IMG/VR virus record: IMGVR_UViG_3300027969_000407
Coordinates: 1-24,583 of that record
DNA: 24,583 nucleotides
Source of the DNA: a virus
Reading direction: 5' to 3' (one strand)
Each line of letters opens with the position of its first letter. The stretch's first letter is position 1. This document shows, one piece after another, positions 1-7,401 of the stretch. The position numbers were made by a program, and so were the translations under genes. The notes beneath the pieces are model-generated. The model was not told the origin of the DNA. It saw nothing but the letters and a program-made list of their open reading frames with translations, and searched no databases.

Positions 1-375
1 CTATTAGCTACTGTAGCAAATACAGCATTAGCAACATATAATTGGCTTTCCTGCTTACCATATGCATAAGTTGCATTATTAGATGTGGCTACACTTAGTT
101 GACTTTCTTGCTTACCATATGCATATGTTGCATTATTAGCTAGGCTGATCGAACCAAGAACACTATTAGCTACTGTAGCAAATACGGCATTAGCAACTCT
201 TAATTGAGATTCTTGTTTACCGTTTACGTAAACAGAATTGTTTACGCTTAATTGAGATTCTTGCTTACCATATGCATATGTTGCATTATTAGCAGTTTCA
301 ATTGATCCAAGAACATTTTGAGCAGTTGTTGCAAAGACAGCATTAGCAACTCTTAATTGAGATTCTTGTTTACCA
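1..375 (-). repeat. Higher-order coding repeat in the tail fiber (units of about 153-162 bp)
   Basis: Three successive copies, the last cut by the window edge, encode a block starting with the motif VANAVFAT and continuing with VLGSI, ANNATYAYGKQESQL and a second KQESQL. The landmark gcattagcaac on the plus strand occurs at about 25, 187 and 340, giving spacings of about 162 and 153 bases. All spacings keep the frame. The array may continue past the left edge. Confidence 0.75.
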
Positions 376-2960
376 TAAGCATATGTTGAGTTATTTGCAA
401 CAAGAGCACTGTTAGCATTAAGTTGACCTTCTATCTTGCTATTCAAATAAGTTGCATTATTAGCAATTGCAATTAAACTTAGTGTTCTAATGAAATCATT
501 ATTAACGTATAGACCAGAAGCATTTGCAATAAGACCGTCTTTGGCATTAACTGCAACGTCATCAGTATTAACAGAGATACCAGCACCAGAGCCTACAGCA
601 AGTGTACCGCTGACAGTTATTGGAGAACCAACTAATCCATTGCCACTTGTGATGCTTGTTACAGTACCACTATATTGATCCTGTGTTGCAAATACAATTT
701 GTGATGTATTAGATGACACAACAGTTGTACCACGACCAACAAAAAGAACATCATTATTAGATAATGTTGAACTTGTAAGACGTAGGATACCAACATTTTG
801 AACAGTATTAGAAACACCGATTAGCTTGTATATTGTTTTTGTGTCACCAGACCAATATACGTATGATCCGTTTGTAGATAGAACTTGATCAGCAGTACCA
901 AATGTACCATTAGCAAAAATTCCAGTAATCACCGCATTGGCAATTATTGCTTTTCCTACATTAGCAGTTGAAATTCTTAATACGCCAGTTGATGGTACGA
1001 ATGAAAGCCCTCCATCAGCAACAGCAGCATTAGCCCATGATCCAGTTACGCTGTTAGACATTGGGAAATACCAAGTACTAGTACTAGTATTATTCTGTGT
1101 TAGTGGTAAAGCAATACCCGGTGGGTTTGAAGTCCAGTATATGCCAGTACTATTTGATGCGAGAATTTGACCAAATGTACCAACAGAACCATTAGCAATT
1201 AAAACACCAATTTGTGATCTATTAACTGTTGTATTGGAGAAGAATGCGCTGTTTGCAACATCAGCACCAATAACTAATGGAGAAGCCCATGTGCGTCCTG
1301 CAAGATATGTAGAGTTGTTTGCAATCAACGCAACATTAGCATAATTAGAATTATTAGCAATGTAGGCAAACTGTGAATTTGTTGCATAAACAGAAGCATT
1401 GACGCTTAACTGCGCTTCTTGCTTTCCATATGCATATGTTGCATTGTTTGAAGTGATCGTAGCAATATATGCAGTATTTACAAACGTCCCATCTCCATTA
1501 GCAGTAATTCCACTATTAGCATTCACTTGATAATGTGTATTATTTGATGATAAACCATAACCAGCACGTGGAGCAACAGTTAAACTATTTTCCCAATAAA
1601 TTCCAGCGCCGTTTGAAACTAGAACTTGACCAATACCGCCTACTGATCCATTAGCAAATAACTTATTGATATAACTGTTACTGCTTACTATAATATCAGT
1701 AAACGCACCTTGATTGGCGGTTAGTGTCCCAGTTGATGGTGTGAATGATAGACGAGTATCAGAAATGACAGCATTTGTCCAATCACCGCTTGCACTATTT
1801 GACATTGGAAGATAATACTTAATTGAAGAAGTATTATCTTTTGCAATTGGTAAAAATGGTGCATACCAATAAGTACCACCAGCACCATTAGCAGCTAGGA
1901 ACTGACGAGCAGTACCGCTTGAACCACCCGCAATAAGAGTATTAATTGTCAATTTATCAATAGTTGCTACGTTTGCAATCAATCTACCATCAATTGTAAT
2001 TTCACCATTTGCATTAGCAGTAAGGAATGCAGTTGTTGTATTAATATTTTGAGAATTTGTTGAGATGACAGTATTAGCTTTACCAATAACAAGTTGCTTA
2101 GTATTTTCTTCCCAATACAAAACTACATTGTAATCACTATTTGAAGGAGATGTGTAACGCTGAAAAACAAATCCAATATCATTGAATGGAGTTGCTTGAC
2201 CATCATTTAAAATAATAAAAGTATTGTTTGTTGTGGTGATTGAAGTATTGACAACAGTCATTGTGCCATTGACAGTAAGATTATTAAGTACTGTCACGTT
2301 TGTGAAAATACCATTGCTTGCAACAGAGGTACCAATGTTGGCAGGTGATGCCCATGTACGACCTAGAAGAAAGCTTGAGTTGTTTGCAGCACTTACAGAA
2401 AGTTGGCTCTCCTGCTTACCATAAGCATAGGTAGAATTATTTGAAAGAGCAGAGTTAGCAACCGATAGTTGAGCTTCTTGTTTACCATAAGCATAGGTAG
2501 AGTTATTTGAAAGAGCAGAGTTAGCAACAGAAAGTTGGCTCTCCTGCTTACCATAAGCATAGGTAGAGTTATTTGCTGTTACAGAAAGTGATGCGGAAAC
2601 TGAGTTTATGGCAAATGTAGCAGCATTAACAGAAAGCTGAGCTTCTTGTTTACCATAAGCATATGTTGAGTTATTTGCAGTATATGCAAAAGTTGCGTTG
2701 GTTGAGTATACTGAATTGTTAACAGAAAGTTGACTTTGCTGTTTTCCATTCATGAATAAAGTATTATTTCCTGTAAAGGAAAAATCAACATTTGCTGACT
2801 GTATTAAACTCCAAACGCTTCCATTTGAAAAATATATTTGTTTGTCGGTGTGATATATAATCATACCACCATAAAGTGATGGATTAAGCGTACCTTTGTC
2901 TATAGGATTTGCTTGCCCAATAAAATTATTTTTGCCTGAATTATATTTTAATCCACTCAC
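1..2960 (-). CDS. Long repetitive tail fiber protein, C-terminus beyond left edge
   Basis: An open frame of 986 codons runs from a GTG at 2960 to the left edge without a stop, so the C-terminal receptor-binding end is missing. GTG is chosen because it lies 3 bases after the preceding stop, has a GGAG 9 bases upstream, and the first in-frame ATG is about 33 codons in. The N-terminus (about residues 1-55) includes NPSLYGGMIIYHTDKQIYF, probably the baseplate-attachment part. Most of the rest is low-complexity beta/fiber sequence rich in Asn, Ser, Thr and Ala. It carries about a dozen copies of a unit around YGKQESQLSV preceded by NNSTYA, two GRTWASP...IG..VA modules, and a duplicated ~120-residue module ending in a GxYW motif. 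NDIGFVFQRY near residue 280 belongs to a region common in marine T4-like fibers. It probably forms a trimeric fiber at the baseplate periphery. Fiber identity is fairly safe; receptor and total length are unknown. Confidence 0.85.
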   Translation of the reverse strand, partial: MSGLKYNSGKNNFIGQANPIDKGTLNPSLYGGMIIYHTDKQIYFSNGSVWSLIQSANVDFSFTGNNTLFMNGKQQSQLSVNNSVYSTNATFAYTANNSTYAYGKQEAQLSVNAATFAINSVSASLSVTANNSTYAYGKQESQLSVANSALSNNSTYAYGKQEAQLSVANSALSNNSTYAYGKQESQLSVSAANNSSFLLGRTWASPANIGTSVASNGIFTNVTVLNNLTVNGTMTVVNTSITTTNNTFIILNDGQATPFNDIGFVFQRYTSPSNSDYNVVLYWEENTKQLVIGKANTVISTNSQNINTTTAFLTANANGEITIDGRLIANVATIDKLTINTLIAGGSSGTARQFLAANGAGGTYWYAPFLPIAKDNTSSIKYYLPMSNSASGDWTNAVISDTRLSFTPSTGTLTANQGAFTDIIVSSNSYINKLFANGSVGGIGQVLVSNGAGIYWENSLTVAPRAGYGLSSNNTHYQVNANSGITANGDGTFVNTAYIATITSNNATYAYGKQEAQLSVNASVYATNSQFAYIANNSNYANVALIANNSTYLAGRTWASPLVIGADVANSAFFSNTTVNRSQIGVLIANGSVGTFGQILASNSTGIYWTSNPPGIALPLTQNNTSTSTWYFPMSNSVTGSWANAAVADGGLSFVPSTGVLRISTANVGKAIIANAVITGIFANGTFGTADQVLSTNGSYVYWSGDTKTIYKLIGVSNTVQNVGILRLTSSTLSNNDVLFVGRGTTVVSSNTSQIVFATQDQYSGTVTSITSGNGLVGSPITVSGTLAVGSGAGISVNTDDVAVNAKDGLIANASGLYVNNDFIRTLSLIAIANNATYLNSKIEGQLNANSALVANNSTYAYGKQESQLRVANAVFATTAQNVLGSIETANNATYAYGKQESQLSVNNSVYVNGKQESQLRVANAVFATVANSVLGSISLANNATYAYGKQESQLSVATSNNATYAYGKQESQLYVANAVFATVAN
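843..1203 (-). repeat. Fiber module copy 2 (duplicated ~120-residue domain)
   Basis: This segment encodes a module that begins IANGSVGTFGQILASNSTG, contains YFPMSNSVTGSWANA and LSFVPSTGVL, and ends FANGTFGTADQVL..NG..VYW. It is clearly homologous to the segment at 1588-1937 in the same protein (shared PMSNS.(S/T)G.W.NA, LSF.PSTG.L, FANG..G...QVL and YW). The similarity is plainer in protein than in DNA, which suggests an old duplication. Confidence 0.7.
1588..1937 (-). repeat. Fiber module copy 1 (duplicated ~120-residue domain)
   Basis: This is the N-terminal copy of the module found again at 843-1203. It encodes IAGGSSGTARQFLAANGAG, YYLPMSNSASGDWTNA, LSFTPSTGTL and FANGSVGGIGQVLVSNGAG, ending in IYW. 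The short G..GQ.L...G.G.YW element at each end also occurs once in the 465-residue fiber (5817-7214, residues about 96-112). Confidence 0.7.
2402..2575 (-). repeat. Tandem 66-bp repeat in the tail fiber (22 residues per unit)
   Basis: Near-identical 66-base units begin at about 2402, 2468 and 2534 on the plus strand, the third being incomplete. Each encodes KQES/AQLSVANSALSNN followed by STYAYG. A more divergent neighbour extends the pattern to about 2680. The DNA differences are few and mostly silent, so the array is recent or kept uniform by recombination. The unit is a whole number of codons, so gain or loss preserves the frame. Confidence 0.85.
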
Positions 2961-2963
2961 TTA

Positions 2964-3407
2964 TCAATACTCCGGGTATGTTTCACGCTGATTAATAATA
3001 TATGTAAAGTGCACGACAGCATGGTTTGCAGATGGGCTACCTGTGTTACTATCACAAGCAATTTGTAATTTTTCACCTGTCATCAGAATTTGTCTATCTA
3101 AAGAAATGTAAAGAAAGTCATTTGTTGGAACAGGAGCAGACTTTATAATATTATAGGTGTGACTATCAGTACTAACAACTCTCGCAGAAACAGTGATATC
3201 AGCAGTATGCTGATTGGTTACTACAAGACCTGTCATGATGGCAGCAGTATTTACAAAGCTTTCAGGAATAGGACCATTGGCACGAATCTTCCAGCGAGGA
3301 ACATCAAGGATAGTGAAGAAGCTGGAACCCTGTAGTTCCATGCGTGTAACTTCAAATAAATTTAGTGGTGGTTTCGCTGTTTCAATAACTGTATTACTTA
3401 AAGCCAA
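2964..3407 (-). CDS. Small virion structural protein, TTG start
   Basis: This 147-residue protein has no enzyme motif, membrane segment or signal peptide. It looks like a compact beta-rich domain: FTILDVPRWKIRANGPIPES in the first third, VTVSAR-like strands in the middle, and VVHFTYIINQRETYPEY at the end. The only sensible start is TTG at 3407: a perfect AGGAGG lies 5 bases upstream, while the first ATG is codon 23 and would remove the conserved-looking N-terminus. The Shine-Dalgarno sequence is embedded in the last codons (Gly-Gly) of the upstream beta-helix gene, leaving 1 base between stop and start, so the two are probably translationally coupled. Position between two adsorption proteins suggests a fiber-network component. 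I recognise similar small proteins next to beta-helix genes in marine T4-like phages but know no function. Confidence 0.7.
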   Translation of the reverse strand: MALSNTVIETAKPPLNLFEVTRMELQGSSFFTILDVPRWKIRANGPIPESFVNTAAIMTGLVVTNQHTADITVSARVVSTDSHTYNIIKSAPVPTNDFLYISLDRQILMTGEKLQIACDSNTGSPSANHAVVHFTYIINQRETYPEY

Positions 3408-3408
3408 T

Positions 3409-5397
3409 TTAGCCTCCTATTCCGACGATTAATGGAAGAACAATGTTTTGCACACCACGAGAGAAAGCTTGTCCTTCAATAACGCTTCTTTCGAAATCTA
3501 CTCTGATATCTTCACCTAGATATGTATCACCTTGTTCTGTGGAGAATGTAGCAAACACAACACCACCATCTGACTTGTATATAGCAGTCTTAGGATCAGG
3601 GGCTTGAGACGTACCACGTTGTGAATATGGAAGTGAATTATAGTTAACACCAGAACCAGCATATGAGAACTGTTCGCCTGATGCTTCAATACGTGAACGG
3701 AATGTAGTGACATATGGAGTGACGTTTGCAACAACAGTTGAAATTAGTGAAAGTAATTCACCCACCATAGTTGTAGAACCAGTTTCACCGCCAAAATATC
3801 CTGATGATCTTGCTACAATTTCTTGACGAAGTTGTTCCCAACAATCAATATAGATTTGTTTATATGCTGTATTAGCAATAAATTCTACTTGACCATTAAC
3901 TGAATTTGATGAAAACAAACCATATGTAAAGTAAGTTGCGCCCTTATCTTGTCCGCTCTTTAGATCGTCTACTAATTCATTAATCAGTGTGCGTGTGTCA
4001 CGGCTAGTAAGGTTTGCTAACGCAGAAGTATTTATATAAGTATTATAGTTATTAACTGTTGGATACCTTGTTGTCATCAAATTAGATACGATACTATCGA
4101 TATCGTTGTTGACATAATTAGCAAAGACAGGAGCAGTTTTTAAATTACTTGGATTTAAAACACCATTAATTTTAACAGCATAACGGAAACTTGTAGCTGC
4201 AAAGGCATAGTCACCAAATGAACAGTTTGAGTTAGTAATTGTTACCTGACCACCAAGGTGGGTCCATACACCAACTCTTGACCAGTTGGTAAATACAGAA
4301 ACCAACTGTAGAATAGCATCATTAACAATAGCGTAACCAACACCATTAGGATTAATTGCTGTGAAAGAGTCAACAACGATTGATCTTAGTGGACTATCTG
4401 GATCAAGAACTGAAGCATCAGCATAGATGTTGCCTTGACCTACAGGCACAAAAGGATTGCCAGTATTACGATCAATTGGTGCAGTCATTTGATTGTAAGT
4501 AAAATTATGAATTGATGAGCAGTCTGCTATGTACGGTGAGCGAGTGATAATCGCACCAGGATTAAATGCAAACGCATAACCCTTCTTTGGTGGACCACTA
4601 ACAGCATCAACATCCATCGTAGACCATATGGCCTTTTCATGCTTCATGCCGCTAAATGAGAAACCACGAACCTTGATACCACTATTAACAAGGAACATAT
4701 TGTTCTGTTCTTGACCAGCAGGTAATCTTAGTGTGGTTACACGAAGATCATACCCATATAGCGCACAATTTTTTGGAATTACTGTATTTGGTTGAACTTC
4801 ATATTCACCTGGGTGAACAACAACAATACACGATTCGCCAGTAGCGGCAGCAGCAGTCAGAGCAGCGCCAATGGTTGCCTTTGACTTATACAAGCTTGTG
4901 CCACTGTGAGTATCATTACCACCCATAGTAACGTAGAATGTGCGCTCAATTGATTTGTTAGGTGTGATTTGTGATAGTAGTGCTTGAAGGATGCCAGTAT
5001 TTGACCATGATCCTGTACCAGAACCACCAACCTTTAAATAAAAGTCATTTTTTAATACTGTAGGATCGTTATATACTAAGGCAAGTGAATCAGCAGCATA
5101 ATAGAGATTAGCATTTAAAACTGAGGTATTAGCAACAAACCAATCAACTTGTCCAAGACCAGCAGCAGAAAGCACATCAATAGCCGATTCAAGACCATTG
5201 ACTTTTGGAATATCTATGTTACCGACAATAATCTTACCAAGCTTGTCAACAGCAAACTTACTGAAACCTGCAATTTGCAAGTCAATAAGTCGTGAGTTAA
5301 CAGCAGAGTTAATGTCCGATACATCCATTTTAATAGCGGTATACTGGAGACTGTTGTCATTCCATGTATCCGTCATACCATAAATTTTAGTTGACAC
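3409..5397 (-). CDS. Beta-helix tail fiber/spike-like adsorption protein, GTG start
   Basis: This 662-residue protein opens with a module (residues about 8-60) containing DTWNDNSLQYTAIKMDV, then LIDLQIAGFSKFAVDKLG, common at the N-terminus of marine T4-like structural and fiber proteins. Residues about 150-400 look like a right-handed parallel beta-helix: GGNDTHSGTS, IVVVHPGEYEV, IPKNCALYGYDLRV and repeated short strands through NSNCSFGDYAF. A helical region follows (about 425-570). The end contains FSTEQGDTYLGEDIRVDFER and EGQAFSRGVQNIVLPLIVGI, a conserved C-terminal signature of this family as I recall it. Start: GTG at 5397 with AGAGGA 7 bases upstream; the first ATG is codon 8 and lacks a comparable site. 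It probably acts as an adsorption protein or baseplate appendage. Glycan-lyase activity is possible from the fold, but I see no catalytic signature. Confidence 0.75.
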   Translation of the reverse strand: MSTKIYGMTDTWNDNSLQYTAIKMDVSDINSAVNSRLIDLQIAGFSKFAVDKLGKIIVGNIDIPKVNGLESAIDVLSAAGLGQVDWFVANTSVLNANLYYAADSLALVYNDPTVLKNDFYLKVGGSGTGSWSNTGILQALLSQITPNKSIERTFYVTMGGNDTHSGTSLYKSKATIGAALTAAAATGESCIVVVHPGEYEVQPNTVIPKNCALYGYDLRVTTLRLPAGQEQNNMFLVNSGIKVRGFSFSGMKHEKAIWSTMDVDAVSGPPKKGYAFAFNPGAIITRSPYIADCSSIHNFTYNQMTAPIDRNTGNPFVPVGQGNIYADASVLDPDSPLRSIVVDSFTAINPNGVGYAIVNDAILQLVSVFTNWSRVGVWTHLGGQVTITNSNCSFGDYAFAATSFRYAVKINGVLNPSNLKTAPVFANYVNNDIDSIVSNLMTTRYPTVNNYNTYINTSALANLTSRDTRTLINELVDDLKSGQDKGATYFTYGLFSSNSVNGQVEFIANTAYKQIYIDCWEQLRQEIVARSSGYFGGETGSTTMVGELLSLISTVVANVTPYVTTFRSRIEASGEQFSYAGSGVNYNSLPYSQRGTSQAPDPKTAIYKSDGGVVFATFSTEQGDTYLGEDIRVDFERSVIEGQAFSRGVQNIVLPLIVGIGG
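3413..3418 (-). promoter_or_regulatory. Perfect Shine-Dalgarno (AGGAGG) setting a TTG start
   Basis: AGGAGG on the minus strand lies 5 bases before TTG at 3407, inside the final glycine codons of the upstream gene. It is the strongest ribosome binding site I see in the window and decides the non-ATG start of the 147-residue protein. Confidence 0.75.
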
Positions 5398-5404
5398 TCT
5401 TGCT

Positions 5405-5410
5405 TCCTCT
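5405..5410 (-). promoter_or_regulatory. Shine-Dalgarno (AGAGGA) setting a GTG start
   Basis: AGAGGA on the minus strand ends 7 bases before GTG at 5397, downstream of the candidate late promoter at 5428-5435. It supports GTG over the internal ATG at codon 8. Confidence 0.65.
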
Positions 5411-5427
5411 TATCTTTATTCTTTATG

Positions 5428-5435
5428 TATTTATT
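5428..5435 (-). promoter_or_regulatory. Candidate T4-type late promoter (AATAAATA)
   Basis: AATAAATA on the minus strand lies in one of only two long intergenic gaps (5398-5444), 30 bases before the GTG of the beta-helix gene, with a good Shine-Dalgarno site between. T4 late promoters use TATAAATA as their sole -10-like element, and marine T4-like phages use NATAAATA. The placement would give a short leader with an intact ribosome binding site. The same octamer occurs by chance inside genes here, so location is the main support. Confidence 0.55.
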
Positions 5436-5444
5436 AAACCTAAA

Positions 5445-5813
5445 TCAAACATTTGGTGCTTTTGGCCAAACAACTTCATTTGGATCAGAAAAACTTGTTG
5501 TAATGTCTCGTAACGCTTGTCTATATTCAGCCCATGCTGTTTTGTTTCCCGGCCAATCTGGCATTTGAGTATAATCAGACTGTGAAAGCAACTTGTTTCT
5601 AGTTTTCCTAATCATTCCCCAAGAAGCTTGATGTTGTCTTGGTTTGAGAACTAATTCTCCATCTTCAAGAACTAGGATATTTCCTTCTTCATTCATACTA
5701 AAAAGAAAGTGTTTATATTCATCTTCTGTAATCTCAATTGCATCATCAGGAATTGGAACCCCTGCTTCACTATTATAAAATCCCTCACTACTCACACTAA
5801 AATAAATTGTCAT
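5445..5813 (-). CDS. Tail fiber assembly chaperone
   Basis: This 122-residue protein has the pattern of phage tail-assembly chaperones. The N-terminal half (MTIYFSVSSEGFYNSE, then PIPDDAIEITEDEY) resembles the Caudo_TAP/Tfa N-terminus. The C-terminal half has RNKLLSQSDYTQMPDW, then WAEYRQALRDI and the end VVWPKAPNV, which matches the usual RN.LL..sDwt....W..YRQ.LRDi....VvWP..P signature of the phage tail APC family. Such proteins help a neighbouring fiber fold or trimerise and are normally encoded right after it. Here the gene starts 3 bases after the stop of the 465-residue fiber, its probable client; the 662-residue protein on the other side is a less likely partner. The Shine-Dalgarno match is weak, so translation may be coupled to the fiber gene. 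Confidence 0.85.
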   Translation of the reverse strand: MTIYFSVSSEGFYNSEAGVPIPDDAIEITEDEYKHFLFSMNEEGNILVLEDGELVLKPRQHQASWGMIRKTRNKLLSQSDYTQMPDWPGNKTAWAEYRQALRDITTSFSDPNEVVWPKAPNV

Positions 5814-5816
5814 AAA

Positions 5817-7214
5817 TTAAAAGCCCATTGCAATCCACCAAGCAGTTGTGTTTACGTTTTCTGTTGTCCAAGTTTGGAAGTATGAAGACCCTACTGTGAT
5901 TACTGTGGTTGAGTTTTCTGAAGCACTATTATCACCAACTTTAACGCCACCAGAAACAGTCACAGCAACATTTATAGTAGAGAATACTTGAGGAAAATAT
6001 ACAATTCCATAACTATCTTGCTTTGATGGCATTGATCCCCATTGTAATAGCATTCCATTTGGTAGTTTTACCCAATTTCCAGTACTTCCTGTTGTACTAC
6101 CAACACCCACACCAGTACCAGTAGTAAAATCAGATAGCTTTACGTATGAATCGCTTGGAATTAAAATTTCTTTGGCATTAATTGTACCATTTGATCCAAG
6201 TGTGATAGCATTCGTACCAGACTTGTTGCCGCTATAAACCTTAACACCATTTGTGAAGCGATGTGAAGAGAAGCCATCATTTAGATCGACAATATCGCCA
6301 TCACCAGAGATAATAATACCGCCACCAGAAGCATTTCCAGTTGATACAGTTAAGCTTCCTGATAGTGAGGCAGCAGTAGCAGAAAAACCACTAGTACCAG
6401 ACCATGACCATAGACCAGTACTGTCTACTGTGGCTGTACCATATGTGGTTGAGCCAAGATAATCAGTTACTCTAAACTTTGCATTACCTCCATTGGCACC
6501 ACGAAGATTCAAACCACCTATAGTTCCTGTTGCAGGAGTAAATGATTCAATATATCCAGCAGTACGGAATGCAGTGCCATTGAGAGAAAAGGTAGGATCA
6601 CCAGTAATAGAATATGATGCTGCCGACAATGTGGTAAATGCACCAGTATTAGCAACAGAAGAGCCGATACCAGCAGGAGCCGCCCATGTCTTTGATAAAA
6701 GCGTTGCAGAATTAGCAGAATTAAGTGTAGAAATGTATGTTGGATCAACAGAGACACCAGCAGCACCAACTGTAATACCTGTGCTTGCTCTCACTGAGAG
6801 ATTACCATTCATTGTTACATCGCCAATTATACCATCACCACCCTGTACTCTCGTAACAGTACCAAGACCAGCGTCAGTCCAATATAGACCAGTTGTACCA
6901 ATAGCTAAAATTTGGCCAGTTGTTCCGATTTTATTATTGGCAATGATCTTGATAGATGGACCAAAGGTAAATGATGTTGTATTGGCATAGATACCATCAC
7001 CAACTTGAAAAGAAGCTGATGAGTAAAATGTGTTTGTATTAAACCTGCCGTATAGAGTAGAGTTACGATTATTAGTAGGCGAACCAGTAACACCACTAGT
7101 GCTATTAGCAGTGAGAACTTCACTAGAAAATGCTTCTAAAAGTTGATTGGTACGTGCAATCCACGAACCAAATGTATCTACCTGAATGTCAACATTTGCG
7201 ACTTGTCTAGCCAT
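5817..7214 (-). CDS. Tail fiber with gp53-like C-terminal knob (probable receptor-binding protein)
   Basis: This 465-residue fiber has three parts. Residues 1-36 (VDIQVDTFGSWIARTNQLL) resemble the N-terminal attachment segment of short fibers in marine T4-like phages. Residues about 40-350 are Gly/Ser/Thr-rich beta sequence with a GQILAIGTTGLYW motif (100-112), a TVTRVQGGDGIIGDVTMNGN segment, and a KTWAAPAGIGSSVANTGAF module (175-193) related to the GRTWASP modules of the 1-2960 fiber. The C-terminal ~85 residues (WVKLPNGMLLQWGSM, IVYFPQVFSTINVAVTVSGG, then WWIAMGF at the end) match the gp53-like fiber C-terminal domain pattern (KLPNGLIIQWG...FP..F......WIAIG). That domain probably contacts the host receptor. 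The start overlaps the 64-residue gene by 8 bases, and the assembly chaperone follows immediately. Confidence 0.85.
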   Translation of the reverse strand: MARQVANVDIQVDTFGSWIARTNQLLEAFSSEVLTANSTSGVTGSPTNNRNSTLYGRFNTNTFYSSASFQVGDGIYANTTSFTFGPSIKIIANNKIGTTGQILAIGTTGLYWTDAGLGTVTRVQGGDGIIGDVTMNGNLSVRASTGITVGAAGVSVDPTYISTLNSANSATLLSKTWAAPAGIGSSVANTGAFTTLSAASYSITGDPTFSLNGTAFRTAGYIESFTPATGTIGGLNLRGANGGNAKFRVTDYLGSTTYGTATVDSTGLWSWSGTSGFSATAASLSGSLTVSTGNASGGGIIISGDGDIVDLNDGFSSHRFTNGVKVYSGNKSGTNAITLGSNGTINAKEILIPSDSYVKLSDFTTGTGVGVGSTTGSTGNWVKLPNGMLLQWGSMPSKQDSYGIVYFPQVFSTINVAVTVSGGVKVGDNSASENSTTVITVGSSYFQTWTTENVNTTAWWIAMGF

Positions 7215-7401
7215 AATTCTTCCCGTTTAATACTTGTTTAAGTAAATTTTTGACTTCAGTGAGTTCGCATTCTAACGAATACATTTTTTCTTGAAAGCTT
7301 TCCGCTTTCTTTTTTTCCTCACGTCTCGACAAAATCATTTTATAATAGTTATCATCTTTATTTATGATAGCGCCAGTATTGTCATCTCTCATGAATGTCA
7401 T
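7207..7401 (-). CDS. Small coiled-coil protein of the baseplate/fiber operon
   Basis: This 64-residue protein has a short N-terminal motif (MRDDNTGAIINKDDNYYKM) followed by a strongly charged helix (about residues 22-60, SRREEKKKAESFQEKMYSLE and onward) with heptad-like spacing that predicts a coiled coil. It has no signal peptide or membrane segment. The ATG overlaps the TGA of the 875-residue gene by 4 bases (ATGA), and its own end overlaps the next start by 8 bases, so it is embedded in a translationally coupled string; a second ATG lies at codon 4. I recall similarly sized proteins with an NTGAIIN-type start in structural blocks of other T4-like phages but know no function. A structural linker or assembly factor is a guess. 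Confidence 0.7.
   Translation of the reverse strand: MTFMRDDNTGAIINKDDNYYKMILSRREEKKKAESFQEKMYSLECELTEVKNLLKQVLNGKNYG

Noticed and set aside
1-2680. Regularly spaced repeats resembling a CRISPR array
   Set aside because: The repeats are in-frame coding units of a fiber (66 and about 155 bases), with no constant short repeat plus unique spacers and no cas genes.
4029-4036. TATAAATA on the minus strand inside the beta-helix gene
   Set aside because: It is deep in coding sequence, about 620 bases from the next start; such octamers are expected by chance in this AT-rich sequence. Similar in-gene hits near 7359, 10840, 14613 and 24000 were rejected for the same reason.
6493-6990. Plus-strand open frame of 165 codons inside the 465-residue fiber gene
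   Set aside because: It lies wholly antisense to a well-supported fiber gene; the product is a low-complexity Val/Pro/Ala mirror of the fiber repeats and shows no domain.
1-7214. Possible diversity-generating retroelement targeting a fiber gene
   Set aside because: I see no reverse transcriptase, no template repeat with adenine-specific differences, and no C-type lectin end in the visible sequence. The C-terminus of the long fiber lies outside the window, so only this window is judged.
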